Source of the DNA: Rhea pennata
Taxonomy: Eukaryota; Chordata; Aves; Rheiformes; Rheidae
Assembly: GCF_028389875.1 (NCBI RefSeq)
Contig: NC_084676.1
Coordinates: 2,542,001 to 2,606,000 of the forward strand
Direction: 5' to 3'
Length of the DNA stretch: 64,000 nucleotides
The notes beneath the pieces are model-generated. The model had not been told where the DNA came from, ran no database searches, and saw nothing but the letters and a program-made list of their open reading frames with translations. Below are positions 51,060 through 63,200 of this stretch, in pieces. Position 1 is the stretch's first letter. Each line of letters begins with the position of its first letter. A program made the translations under genes and the position numbers.

Positions 51060-51217
51060 ATGTGGCGCCTGGTGCTGGGCCGCAGCGGGGTGCGGGCGGG
51101 CGGCGGACTGTCGTCCTGCCCGCCGCCCCCCGGCCCCGGCCCCGGCCCCGGCCCCGGCCCCGGCCCCGGCCCCGCTCCCGCTGCGGGGCCGCCCCAGGGC
51201 GGCGGCGGCGGCGAGCG
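51060..51217 (+). CDS. DELE1: DELE1 exon 1 (presequence and Gly-Pro run)
   Basis: Encodes residues 1-52 plus two bases of codon 53. The start MWRL is identical to the first four residues of human DELE1, which fixes the start codon. Arg at 3, 8 and 12 with no acidic residue fits a mitochondrial targeting peptide. Residues 21-24 are four prolines, 25-38 are seven Gly-Pro pairs from seven GGCCCC hexamers, and 47-51 are glycines. The exon ends GAGCG before GTGAGT. The low-complexity part is not a feature I know from the human protein. Confidence 0.9.
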
Positions 51218-54200
51218 GTGAGTGCCGCGGGCTGGCGGGGCAGCAAGGCCGCCGCGGCGCGGCCCTGCGGGGCCCCGCGGCGGGGGGCGCGGGCTGGTTT
51301 GCGGGTTGACGCCGTCGCTCGTTTCCGGTGTTTTCAGCCCCTGCGGGTGGCAGAGAGGGCGGCAGCGGGATGGCTGGAAGCAGGAGCAGGCGCCGCAGGC
51401 CCTTCCCCGCCTGGTTCCCCGCTACTCCGTGCTGGACGCCGTCACTTGGGTGAGCGGGCAGCCGGCTGCGCGGGGGGGGGGGGGGGGGAGAGGCGGCCGC
51501 TGGAGCGCGGCGGGGCCGGGGCTCCGCGGGGAGGCGGCAGGGTGCAGCGAGCTGCAGCCAGGCTGCCAAGTGGGACAAAAAGTGGGAGGACGGCTCTTCT
51601 CGCTGACTTGTTGCTTCTTTTCTTCAGGGTGCCCTCGCTGCTCTGCTGCTGCAGCTGGCCAGGCAGATCTCCTGGCTGAGATCGCTGCCGGAGACGTGGC
51701 GAGAGCACAGGTCTCCCTGGCTGCTCCGTTCTTCGCGACCTTCCCCGCAGTCAGGTGAGCAGCTCAGGGACGTGGGAAGCCCCAGCTGTCAGACAGGATT
51801 TCGGCCACATAATAGTTAACAACTTTACTGTCACTGGCAGAGAGCTGGTGTGTGAAGCTAACAACAGCTTTTAAGCTCTCTGAAGAGAGTGGGGGCCAGT
51901 ATCTGTCAGGGGAATCTCACTATTTCATGCTGGTGTGGTGCAGTCTCCCTTTGCATCCCACATCCAGTTACTTTTCTTTTATGTCCTGGACTCCACTCAG
52001 TGGATTTTCCTTCTGCTTGGCATTCTGCTCAGAGCAGAGAAGGAACCTGGGTACATATGTGGTTCTGTGCTGTCTCCTATAAAGGATGCTGTGTGCCTCA
52101 TGGGAACTGTCTTTTGTGCTCTGTATTTCAGTAGCGACTGAAGCCTCAACCAGCTGTCCCAGGCGGCAGCTGCGGTCCCAATTCCTGCAGGAAGCAGTTC
52201 CAGATGTAGTACCAAAGAACTCATCCTCGAGCAATCTCTCAGGGCAAGGAGAGAGCCAGCCCTGTGCAGACGTAGGTATGTGCTGATGCCCTACAGGGCA
52301 GGATACTTGTGACAGAAAGACTTCTGAGTTGCCCCAAGACAAAGTTAAGAGGCAAGATAGGTGTAGTGATTTCTTCAGAACTAGAGGAGGGAAGTTAGAG
52401 TAGAAAGAGGGAACTTCAGAGAGAGGAATGAGGAGTCCAGAGCTAGGAGCTCCTGAAAGTTGAGGGGGAAGCCTGCAGTGTAATTGGGCAGGTAATGCTG
52501 GTCTTACCAATACTGGTCAGCCTTAGCTACCAGGATACAGCATTCACAGGGTTTAGGAGAATAATGCAACAGTGATCTGGAGTATGTGCCACATCGTGAG
52601 ACACTGAGGGAATTTGCTTCTTCCTAGAAGATGAAGATAGATTTATGAGTGCTTACACTGTAGATGAGAAGAGATTGGCGAGAGGCATCAAAGGCATTCT
52701 TATTAAGTCTTTGAGAAATGGAAAGATATACTTCAAAAAAATGAAGGAAATCCAGGAAAGCATGTTCTAATGTGGTAAATTTAAAGTCTTAACAAGGAAG
52801 ATCCGGTGAGGCCTACAACAGAGTTGCTCACTAGATTTATAACCTTAATAATGCAGCTTTAGGAGTACTCTTGGAAGCAGTAAGCCTTCTGGAGCATGTG
52901 GAATGGGGGGCAACATATCAGGGAGCAGAAGAAGCACTTAAAGAAGCCAACCCATCACTGATACATAGATCATGTAAGATGTTCCGGAAAAGATCAGACG
53001 ACTTTCCAGTTCTTTGCTTTCTTCCAAATTTTTGGCTTTCTTCTGTGCTGATTTAAGCTACTGCCCGTAACTGCTTATCAAACCATCTCCTGCCAGAGGT
53101 TACCATTCCCATCAGTTGGCAAATGGAGCATTTTGTTTCCATGTTTCCTAATTAGCTCTAGGAAAGCAGCCAGGTTAATTTACCTAAACTGCCAATTAGA
53201 CTGTTTAACCCATCTGCTTTTGCCTGAAGCGGATTAAGAAGTACTCAAATACACTGCCTTGCTGGCAGATTACTGGACAGGGACCTCTGGGAGAAGTGGT
53301 GGAGAGTAAGTGGAGAAAGTGCTGTCTTCAGGCAGCACAGCTGAACATCCAGAAGTGAATGTGTGTCTGTGTCTGACAAACAGTTTCGTTTTGAGAGTCA
53401 ATGGGAGAAGCTTTTAGGCGAGCTAATGAATTGAACAGTGACAAGTCACTAAGGCCATGTGATCTTTATTTGAACATTCTCCAGAAGATACAAAATTGCT
53501 GAGCCTCTGCCTCTGATGACAGTATGTAATCCAGTGCTTCTATCTGCTGTATGACTTGAAGAACGAAGACTGGCAAATTAGTCACTGGCCTTTAAAAAGC
53601 AGTTTTGATTGAGCCATAGAAGTACAGAAATGCAGTCCTAAGTTGATAAAAATTGTGCTACAGGATTGCCTGGATGATCATGCTGTATCACAGAACCATG
53701 AGTCTGGAAGGGCTTAGGAAGCCATCTCTCCGATGTGCTTGCTCCATTATATAAGACTTAACAGAAAACAGGGTTGTATTTTGTAGATCTGTCAGGTTTC
53801 TGGAGAAGTCAGCAGACACATGGAGCAAGATTATCCAGTTTTTAGTTTCCTGAAAATCTTTCAACAAGGAGCTACATCAAAGCCATCTAGAGAAATGAGG
53901 CTGATGGGAGGGAAGGGGAAGGGACAACTCTTGGGATAGTAACTCATTAAAGTATAAGAAATAGTTTTCACAATGGAGATATATCACCAGTGAATTCACC
54001 TACGTACCTGGTTGACACCCTTTCTGTTCAGTGCAGTCAGCAGTAACTTGGAGAAAGAAAGTGACAAATGAGATGACAAAAGAAGCAAGTGATAAAAAAT
54101 TATTCAGGACAGTCAAAGTGGAAAGTCACTGCAAAAGATTGTGCAGGAACTAGCAACGGGGCAGTGCCAAGATAGGTTGAAGTCATATGCACAGGGAAGA

Positions 54201-57200
54201 ATAGCCATAAAAAGACATACAGAGTGAGGAGTGTCAAATTAATAATTACACTGAAAAGGGACATTTAAAGTCACTGTGGATATGTTATTGAAAATGCTAA
54301 GTCAGTGCTCAGCAGCAATCAGGCAAACAAAATGATAGTTATAAAGGAGGGAATTAAGAACAAAACAGTACTGTAGTTTTGCTGTTTGTTGATCTGTGCC
54401 TGTGATGCAGCTGCATCTTGAATGCTTAATGAAGATAAAAACCTGTCTTAAAAGCTGTAACAAAAATGTTATAGAAAAGGACAAGGATGCAATTGCATAT
54501 GAAGAGACTCACTCTTCAGCTTAAAAAGAGGTGACTGAAAGAGGGTATGCTGGCAGTCTACAAAACTAAAAATATGGGGGAAAGTGAATGGGGAACGGTA
54601 TTTTTCGTAATATACAGATAGGTGACGAAAAAAGGTCAGGTGTTAAGCCTGAAAAAAGACAAAAGGCAGTACTTGCTTGCCCACTGCACAGGTCAATTGT
54701 GGAACTCACTGCTACAGTACAGAAGGATAAATGGATTAGAGAAAAGAATTAGGGAAAATCACACATGCAAATTAAACTTACGTGGTCCAACCAAACTCTC
54801 CTGCTCAGGAGATTTCAGAACAGTTAATTGCTGGAAGGTCCTGTGAGGGAAAGCGTCGCTTTATAATGCCTCTGCCTTATGCTTTCTGCCCAAGCGTATG
54901 CTATCGTCAGTTGTCAGAGATAACTTGCTTGCTCCAGTTCGCTGTTGCCAGCAGTGGCAGAAGACCTTCTGGAGGAGATAACATGTCCTCACGCTTTCTT
55001 TCGGTTGTTCAGTTGGTTTCCACAGTTGCTTGTTCTGGTCCACACATAGAGTGGCGATGTGCCATTGCTACTCGATTATCTTGAGCAGCAAAGATCTTTG
55101 TGATGGATCCAAACATCCTTCCTTTGCAGATGAGCCATCTTAGCTTTAACATAACACATTGGGGATGGAATCTATTGCTTGTAGTGTGTTTAAAAAGAAA
55201 ATTCAGGAAATTCATTTGAAAGCTGCTTTAAATAGCATTCTAGATATTACCATGAGTTTTCAACTGCATGATCATATCTTATTTTCTTCATGGAATTCAT
55301 GCCTTATTCAAAGCTTTTTTTTTTTTTTTTTTTTTTTCCAGAAAGTTAAAGGCACATTGTGAGCAAGCAGGTGATTACAGTCAGTCTCAGTGTCAAAGCA
55401 ACTGAATGCTGCCCTGGGGAGCTGTATTTTACCCCTGGCAGAACTGTAAAATTCCTTATTTCAGTTCTGCAATTACACACGTTTCAAAAGTGTGTTTTCA
55501 TTTCAAAGCACAGTGAAATGAATTGGAAACACTAATTTTTTCCATGGGCCACAAATCCTGGATTTTGGCCAGCTCCAATTGTGAATTCCTTCTTGTGAAG
55601 CATTTGGTTGTTCTGGGATAAGCACGGTAGACAGTCTATGAGAAGCTTAATAATTCTGCATTTGGAGCTCGGTTTCAATAACACTTGATAAGTACAGGAT
55701 GAACAGTGAGGAAATACAAAATATTTATTAGCTGCTGAATATGTAAGCATTGTGCATCTAGTGCACTGAAAGCTGCAAGATAACATGGAAAAGAGTATGT
55801 GTAGTCATGTTGTATTATCATGCATATTTAAAGAGTGGAATTAAAGTTGCACAGAAAATTTTAACTGTAGTGTTTCCTTTTTTGTGCTTTGAACATACAA
55901 CTGTATGACACCTTAAAAAATAATTTAACATAGTTCTGTATGTGCAATACAGCGATGAATTTATTCAAAGCACAGTTTCCGTAAAATTCTGGAGAAGCTT
56001 ACCCAATCTTCAGATGCAGTCCTGTGACGTTATATTGGGAAATGAGAAACAAACAAGTGGGGTGAATTTGCATTAACTAATGTTAGTCTGGAGGTTAACT
56101 GGTCTTCTTATTCTGCTGAAATAGAATGGGATTCTTTGCTGCCTGGGAGTGCTTTTATTTCTCCATTTACTGTTGTTGAAGCAATGTAAGCAATGTGTTT
56201 AGGTTGGGTGCCAGGTTTTGAGATGGCGGCTGGGAGATAAGAGAAGGCTTTCAAAAGTTTTGATTTGGGGCTTGCCCAGCTTCAGATGTGAATTCTGAGA
56301 GAATTCTTTAATCTAGTCCTTCAGGAAATAGGAATGGGACTGGGTGTCAGAATTGTTTGATCCCTATGTCATCTTGCAAAGGATCTTCTACTCTCCAGGA
56401 TTAGTAACTCTAATCTGGGGAGATTACTGGGAGTTGAGGGAGCAGGGATTTCCTGTGAGAGAGGGACCTGAGGGCTGACAGAATTCAGAATTAGTTTCTG
56501 TTGGTTTTTCATGGAGTAATAATTTGCCCAAATTACATCATGTTTTCCCAGTGACAGTAAAAGACAAATCTCTGATTTAGGAGTAGATGTCTCTACCAAA
56601 TATAAAGAGCCTTGAGGGCATGAAAGTAATAATGCTTCTTAACAAACACTTGGAAGAATTTTTAATGCAGACTTTAATTTGCTGTTTTATGTATGTTAAA
56701 AAACAAATTGCATCGTGAGATATCTGAACCAGAGATGAAGATTTTCAGTGACAAAGATCAAATAATTTTATGTATGAACTGAAAATAAATGTGAAGTGCA
56801 ACAAATAAATTTGGAGATTATATTACTTTTGGTGGAATGATAAAGAGAAATTGTGTTTGCTGTAGTGATCTTGCTTGTCTGGTGAGTGGGGTTTATTCAG
56901 ATAAAATTGCCAGAAGGCAAATTGTTTATCTAGGAATAACGAGGCCACACTTGGAACATAGGCCACAGCTTTATGTGCATTGTAAGATGGTGCAGCTACA
57001 AGTAGAAGCAATCTTGCCTGTCGAACACTCATTTCTGTCTCTGTGCCAGCACAAGCATTTGTGGAGCCATACGGTGAAGGGAATCAAGAAATTGGACCCC
57101 CAAAAGGACTGATTTTTCACTCAGATTAATTCCCTGCTCAGCAGCCAAAAAGCTTGCAAGGGAGACGGGAAGACATGGGGAGGACAAAGCTACTTCTGTT

Positions 57201-60200
57201 AGCAGCATTGGCTTAAACTGATCCTGGAACGATAGTGTTCGGTGCCTGGTGGGATCTAGCTGCTTATGACTCAGGTTACCAAATAATTGGGTCTCAGCCT
57301 GCCCAAGCTGTTGGTCCTCTTTGCAGGAGGTTACCGTCCTCTTGGACGGGCTGGTGTAAATGCCTGTGTAATCACTTCCAACACAATACTGCCTGAGTGA
57401 ACTGGCTTAGCTTTTGCTGTAGACGTCTTAGTTGAATAACTTTGACTGGACCTGGTTAGGCAGTGTTTAAATGTGTGCCTGTGCCGGCATATCCTAGAGG
57501 GCAGTGGTGAGCAACTGGGACACTCTGGGGTGGTCACCTGGACCTGGATCTGATGCAAGCAGAAGAGCATGTCTGATGATCGCCTTACAGATGTAGAGCT
57601 GTACCCTGGTAAGAAGTTACCCGGAAAAGGATTTAGGAGTTAGAGTAGACAAGCTCCTAAACATGACATCTCAGCGTGATGCTTTAGCCAGTAGGAATAG
57701 GAATCCAGTTCTGATACATGCAAACTAGACAGTTAAAAATACTAATGAGGAGGCAATTTTATCCTTCCTGTGACACTGGTGAGACTAATATAGTGTCCGC
57801 ACTTTCATAACAATGTTGAAAATTCAGAAATAGCAGCAAAAAGTCATAAAATTAATCAACTCAAGGAGAAAAGTACTTCAGTTGAAAGGCATGGACAGTT
57901 CAGTTTTGTTTAGAATCACAAAAAAGAACTAAGAGGGATTGATTAGTTATATCAGGACTTTCAAAAGGAGAATGGGCTTCTTAGTAAAGAGAGAAAAAGC
58001 CGAGCAAGAGCCAGTGCCTGGGAGCAGAAACCAGATGTATTTTAATTTGAAATGAAGCACACGTTTTTAGAGGTGATTGCTAGATACTGGAACAAAGAAG
58101 TGAAAGATTCACTACCTTTTGGTGTCTTCAGATCTAGACTTGGGGCCTTTCTGGAAGAGATGCGTTAGCCAGATGCAGGTTACAGGCCTCAACAGGACGT
58201 ATTCACATGATGCTGTGTTGCTTGTGCTGCGGAGGTTGGATTGCTGAGAATTCCTTCTGTTCTTAATATCTCTGAATGGGCAGTTTATCAGTCCTCTAGG
58301 AAAGAGCTGTGGAGTAGACAGGTTGGGAATAAGAGGAAGGGGTGAAGATACGATATTGCTTAACCCTGCCTTTTATTTATTTATTTATTTTTAATGCAGG
58401 AGAGTTCCAAATTCCTGAGCGCTGCAGCCTGGGACCAGCCCCCCGCGGTACACAGGTATGCTCTCCCATTTCCCTCCCCCTAGTCTGCCCCTGAGATCCC
58501 TTGACTACAGGAAGGCATCTCAGTGCAACCCCAAGCACAGCCTGAGCAATCCACTCCCAGGCAACACCCTTTCCTGCCCTGCACATAGAGTCCAGGAGAC
58601 TGAGATATATGATAAATTTTCCTCCACTTTAACCAGAGCAAAATTCCAGGAAGTCCAAAGTGGCATCCCCATCCTTTAAGATACTTGTGCAACAGGAATG
58701 CCAATAAAGAGGCACTAGAGGAAACCTGGAGAAAAAAGAAAAAAAAAACAAACCCAACAATCCAGTAGCACCAATATGTTCTTGCCTACTGGCATTTCAA
58801 TGCCATCTTTCACTAGGTCACTATATGCTGTTTCTGTTTTGGTTTTCAGCAGACAACCCATGACACCATGACATGGTTCAGCATGACACCAGCTCAGCTC
58901 TCCATCCTAGGAAGGGCTACTTCTGCAGGTCCCATAGAAATAGCCTCTGATTCAATCTTGGGTAGTGTGTCTAGTTTTAAAAGGCTCTCAGGAGAGAGGA
59001 CATGAGTCAACTCATGTTTTATCCTCTTGTGAGCAGCTCTGAGTGCTGACTGGGCAGTAAAGCTGTTGGGTGACGAGGGGCATTTTTATAATGTGACTTC
59101 TCAAGCATGGAGGTATCTCAGATTGTATGCAGTATGCACTGTTGCCACTCGATGGCACTAAATTTGTATGCAAGCGTGGAAACTAAAGCTGCAGGCCTGG
59201 CTAATCCTCCTACCTCCCAGAGCTATGGCAAAGCAAAAAATACTGTTCATTACTAAGGAAGAAAAGAAAATCCTGCACAGCAGAGACAGTGGATTAGGAG
59301 TGTGCAGTGTTCAGTAAGCTGACAGTTTAGGCTCTGTTTGAATCATATAAAGCATATAGAAATATGTCAGTGCATGTTTGGCAGAGAGAAATGCTGTTTG
59401 TGCTATTGTACATGATATAGGAGGTTGAGCAAGGGCAGACATTTCTTTTGAGGAGGGGAGCTATGCATAGTGCCAGGCTGTCTGATTATATGAGAGGTTA
59501 CACCACTTTCCTGACCAGAGGGGAGGTGAGCAATGTCCACACAGCTTCCCTAACCAGATGTCTCTATAGGACAGGGAGACATTTGTGGACACATGACACC
59601 AGATAAACTTACAGTCTTGATTACCGCAAGACAGTACAAATGTGTCAGACTGTTCTGTTTCCTAGAAAGGATCTCCTATAGTGTAGGTATGTTTTTGCTG
59701 TCTAATAACTTTCTTTTTTGACTCCTAAGGGTGACCTAGCACGGCAAGGGCATTTAGAGGAAGCTGCTTTCCAGTTGCAGCAGATTTTCCGGATTGATAT
59801 TTCCATTGCATTCAACATCCTTGGTAACGTGGACTTGGGTTTGTTGCGCCTTGAACCATATTTTTCTCTTTTTGGAGGACCTCCAAATTGTTGCAGATGG
59901 CATGTGCCCAAAACTGAAGCCTCCTTTCAGCAATTTCAACTGTGCTTTGAGAGATTTATTGCCTTTTATCCCATTCTGCCACCTGATTTATATCAGTATA
60001 TTTAAATCCGGTCATGGTTGAAGTCTATACTGTTGTCCTGACATCTGTAGTTGAAAATTAAGTCATCTCTATCTTTTTATAACATGAGCTGTCATATCTT
60101 TGCAGCTCCTTTTTCACTGTCTGAGGTCTCAGTTTTCCTGGCATGCTGAAAAAGCAGATGCGGAACTGCAGTTCTAAAAAGAGTTGAAATAAGATGCCAA

Positions 60201-63200
60201 TCTATAGGCCAGGGATTTCTATTTTTTTTTTTCTCATATACCCCTAGTTGCAGCACTAGAAAAGAGAGCCGCTTCTCTGTGAACCATACATTGTGCAAGC
60301 CCTTATTCCTTCTTTGCAATGAGACTAGAAAAATCCCTAAAGAGTAGCCTTCCCATTGGTCCTGTGGAAACTTTTTAATCTGAGGTGAGGGTTAGTGAGC
60401 CCGGTGAAAGTGAACCAGACCGCTTGGCATGGGACAAAAAAGGCCCCAATAGCTGTGGGGGAGGTTGCTGGTTTGAGGCTCCGATTCTTTTGGTCTGTTT
60501 TCTTTTCCTCTCTTTTTACATTGCTTTCTTCTCAGGGATTGAAAGTATGAGAGCAGGCCACTACAAGGCAGCCTATACCTGCTTCAAACTGGCAGCAGAT
60601 CGAGGCTACAGCAAAGCCCAGTTCAACGTGGGTCTGTGTTATGAGCACGGCAGAGGCACAGAAAAAGACCTGGAAAAGGTATCCGCAGCTTGTAGGTTGT
60701 ACATTTGCTGCATGGACCAGGAGAGAGTGGTCTTTGTTGGATGCACAAGCCCTTTACTTTTGGATGTATGTGACAATCTCTGAAGTCTTGTTTAGAAAAA
60801 AATGGACATTTTAAAGCCAACAGCAGGTTTGCTGTACTGGCTTCAATGCCACAGAAACCCTTGGAGATACGCTCCTGAAATCCCCTTCTGCATAGGCCTA
60901 CTGAGGTCCCATCCCAGGTATGCGTGCTGTGCCGCTACCAGCCGGGCGGTACCAAAGGAGAAACCTGTCATGTTACTGTATTTAAAACACCACTGTACAT
61001 CCAAATACTGCTTTGTATCTGGAGCTGTCCAGTTTGAGTACCTTAAGTACAGCCTGCCACCTAGTGCATACTGGCTGTAGTCAGCATCTTTCTGTAGCTG
61101 TTCCTAGCGAGTGTGCTCATGCAGATCTGTGAAGGCTGCTTGCTTTGAGTAATTGTGCAGATCTCTGTTGGCACAGAGTAAGCTTTAGTGTTGTTCACCC
61201 ACCTTCGAAACAGGAGTTTTGACTAGAGGTGGCAGGACTGGTTAAAAGGCTCTCATACAGTGGTAGTCAACTGTCTCACTTGGGTAATTTCATGTACTTC
61301 AGCAGGGAAGTGTGGGAGGGCTGCAAAGGTGGGTGTGTGCAACTTATAATAGAACTAGAATGAGAGTTTAAGCCTGAGGACTGAATTGTAGTGTTCTTGG
61401 GAGAGGAGAGGCATGTCACATTTGAGGGAATGTATCACCTGAATCACACATGTGTTTCTGTGCTTCCAGGCAGCTTTTTATTACTACTATGCAGCCAGCA
61501 ACTGTCACCCCATGGCACAGTATCGCTATGCTAGATGCGTTTTAAGCCACAGACCTGAAAATGAATGGGACAGTCTTCAGAAGGCAGTGACTTTTCTGGA
61601 GCAGGCAGCAATGGCCGGGATTACAGAGGTTAGTGTCCACATAAAAGCTGAACATCCTGTTAGGAGAGAGCCAGCAGAGATCCCCTTCTTTAGGATCTGA
61701 ACCACAAGACGTCCTAGAAAGCAGCCTCTATGGGACTGGAAGCAAAAATCTTCCTACGTACTGATACCTCTGCCAGTGAATGGGATACAGCCCCACCTGC
61801 TACCCGTATGTGGGAGGCAACTAGATACCCACTATGTCAACAGTACTGGTTTTCTGTTTTGTTGTAGGGCTATTTAATGTGGCTCTTTTTGGCCAAACCC
61901 AAAATGCTTACAGGATTCTTTGCATATTAGTAAGTGCAAGCTCCAGGTCCCATCATGGTGTTGTGATAAAGACACTTCCCCCTTAGCCTTCCTGTTTAAG
62001 GAAGGGATGCAGCTATAACCCATACCTTCCACATAAGGCTTTCTTACCTCACAAATAAAGAGAGAGTTCAGAAGCACCAGTTCTTATGAAACCTGTTAAA
62101 TCATCTCTTCTCTGGTGCCAGGTGTTCCTGAGGTCTGCTCTGTTTAATACAGCAGGGACAGCCTTTCATGTTTCATGCCCAGAGAATCTGCAGATGGAGG
62201 CATCAGCTTTAAGTGAAGAGAAGCAGTCATATCCAACAGATAGGGGTCTGGAGCAAAGCAGATTTAACACTCCCAGAAAGCAAAGTGTATGCTTTGTTAC
62301 CACAGGTTACCACAACATCTGTGTTTGGGTCAAACATGTTTTGACATTGTGTCACTAAACACAATTCACACCTCTCTGTCTTCTCAGGGTAAAGAGCTGT
62401 TCAGATGACATCAGCAGGAAGGAAACTGCAGATCTCTGTCATGCTTGCAGTCACTAGCCAAGGTTCAGCAGAGAACAGGAGACTTCCACCAGAAATTCCT
62501 GCTCTCTTAAGTGGAAGTGGCTTTCCAAAGTATCTTCTGTTCCTATCATTTAGGACTACACTTTTGCCCAGTCAGACTAATCGTTCACCCTGCTCAGCAA
62601 GCATGCATCTGGTAGAAAGTATTAGGGTATGTGCTATTTGTGTCTTTTTGAATTACCTCAGCTCTGAAGCTGGAGTCAAACATGCCCGTAATTGTTCTCT
62701 CCAGACTGAACCTCTGGATTAGACTATCATTTTAGGAAAACTGACCAGCAGTTGAAATTGTAGCTTTGTATCTCATCTCCTTTCAATTCCAAATATACAG
62801 GTCACTCTGGTGAAGGAAATTCTATGAGATGTTTGAAGTAAGAACAGATTCTCAAATTGTAGCTATGGCTTTTCAAGATAATTCATCCATATGGACCTGT
62901 GCACCCTGCAATCCTTTTTCCACTCTTTAGGAGATGTATTTAGGCATGTGTTGTAAATGCCAGCCATTCTGGCAGTGACTGTATCTCATGTAGCACACTG
63001 CTCTACAAACTGTAGCTTCTGTAGATATTGGTTAGTGCAAACAGCTTGGGCTATTCTCAAGCTATTCTCTGTTTCTGATTTTTGCAGTGCAAGTTGAAAG
63101 GATATTCTGGGTCTTACAGTGTTAATACGATAGAGTTACAACACATGTAATGGAATTTTATAGACTAAATGTGGGTTTTTGTGTTTGACATATTGGACTA

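Larger units (their letters stand above)
50420..51760. promoter_or_regulatory. CpG island covering the DELE1 promoter and exons 1-3
   Basis: CpG density and GC rise sharply here compared with the AT-rich DNA upstream. The island contains runs of GC-box-like sequence and no obvious TATA box, as is usual for housekeeping genes. The transcription start cannot be placed from sequence alone. It probably lies between about 50,650 and 51,050. The three CTCTATGG octamers fall within this interval. A divergent transcript from the same island is possible but not shown. Confidence 0.85.

Noticed and set aside
51045-51578. 177-codon open frame on the minus strand
   Set aside because: Antisense shadow of the DELE1 CpG island and the GGCCCC repeat. 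No family recognised.
58400-58455. Alternative reading of DELE1 exon 5 beginning ESSKFLSAAAWDQ
   Set aside because: It looked slightly more like the human linker, but this frame does not fit the phase left by exon 4 or required by exon 6.
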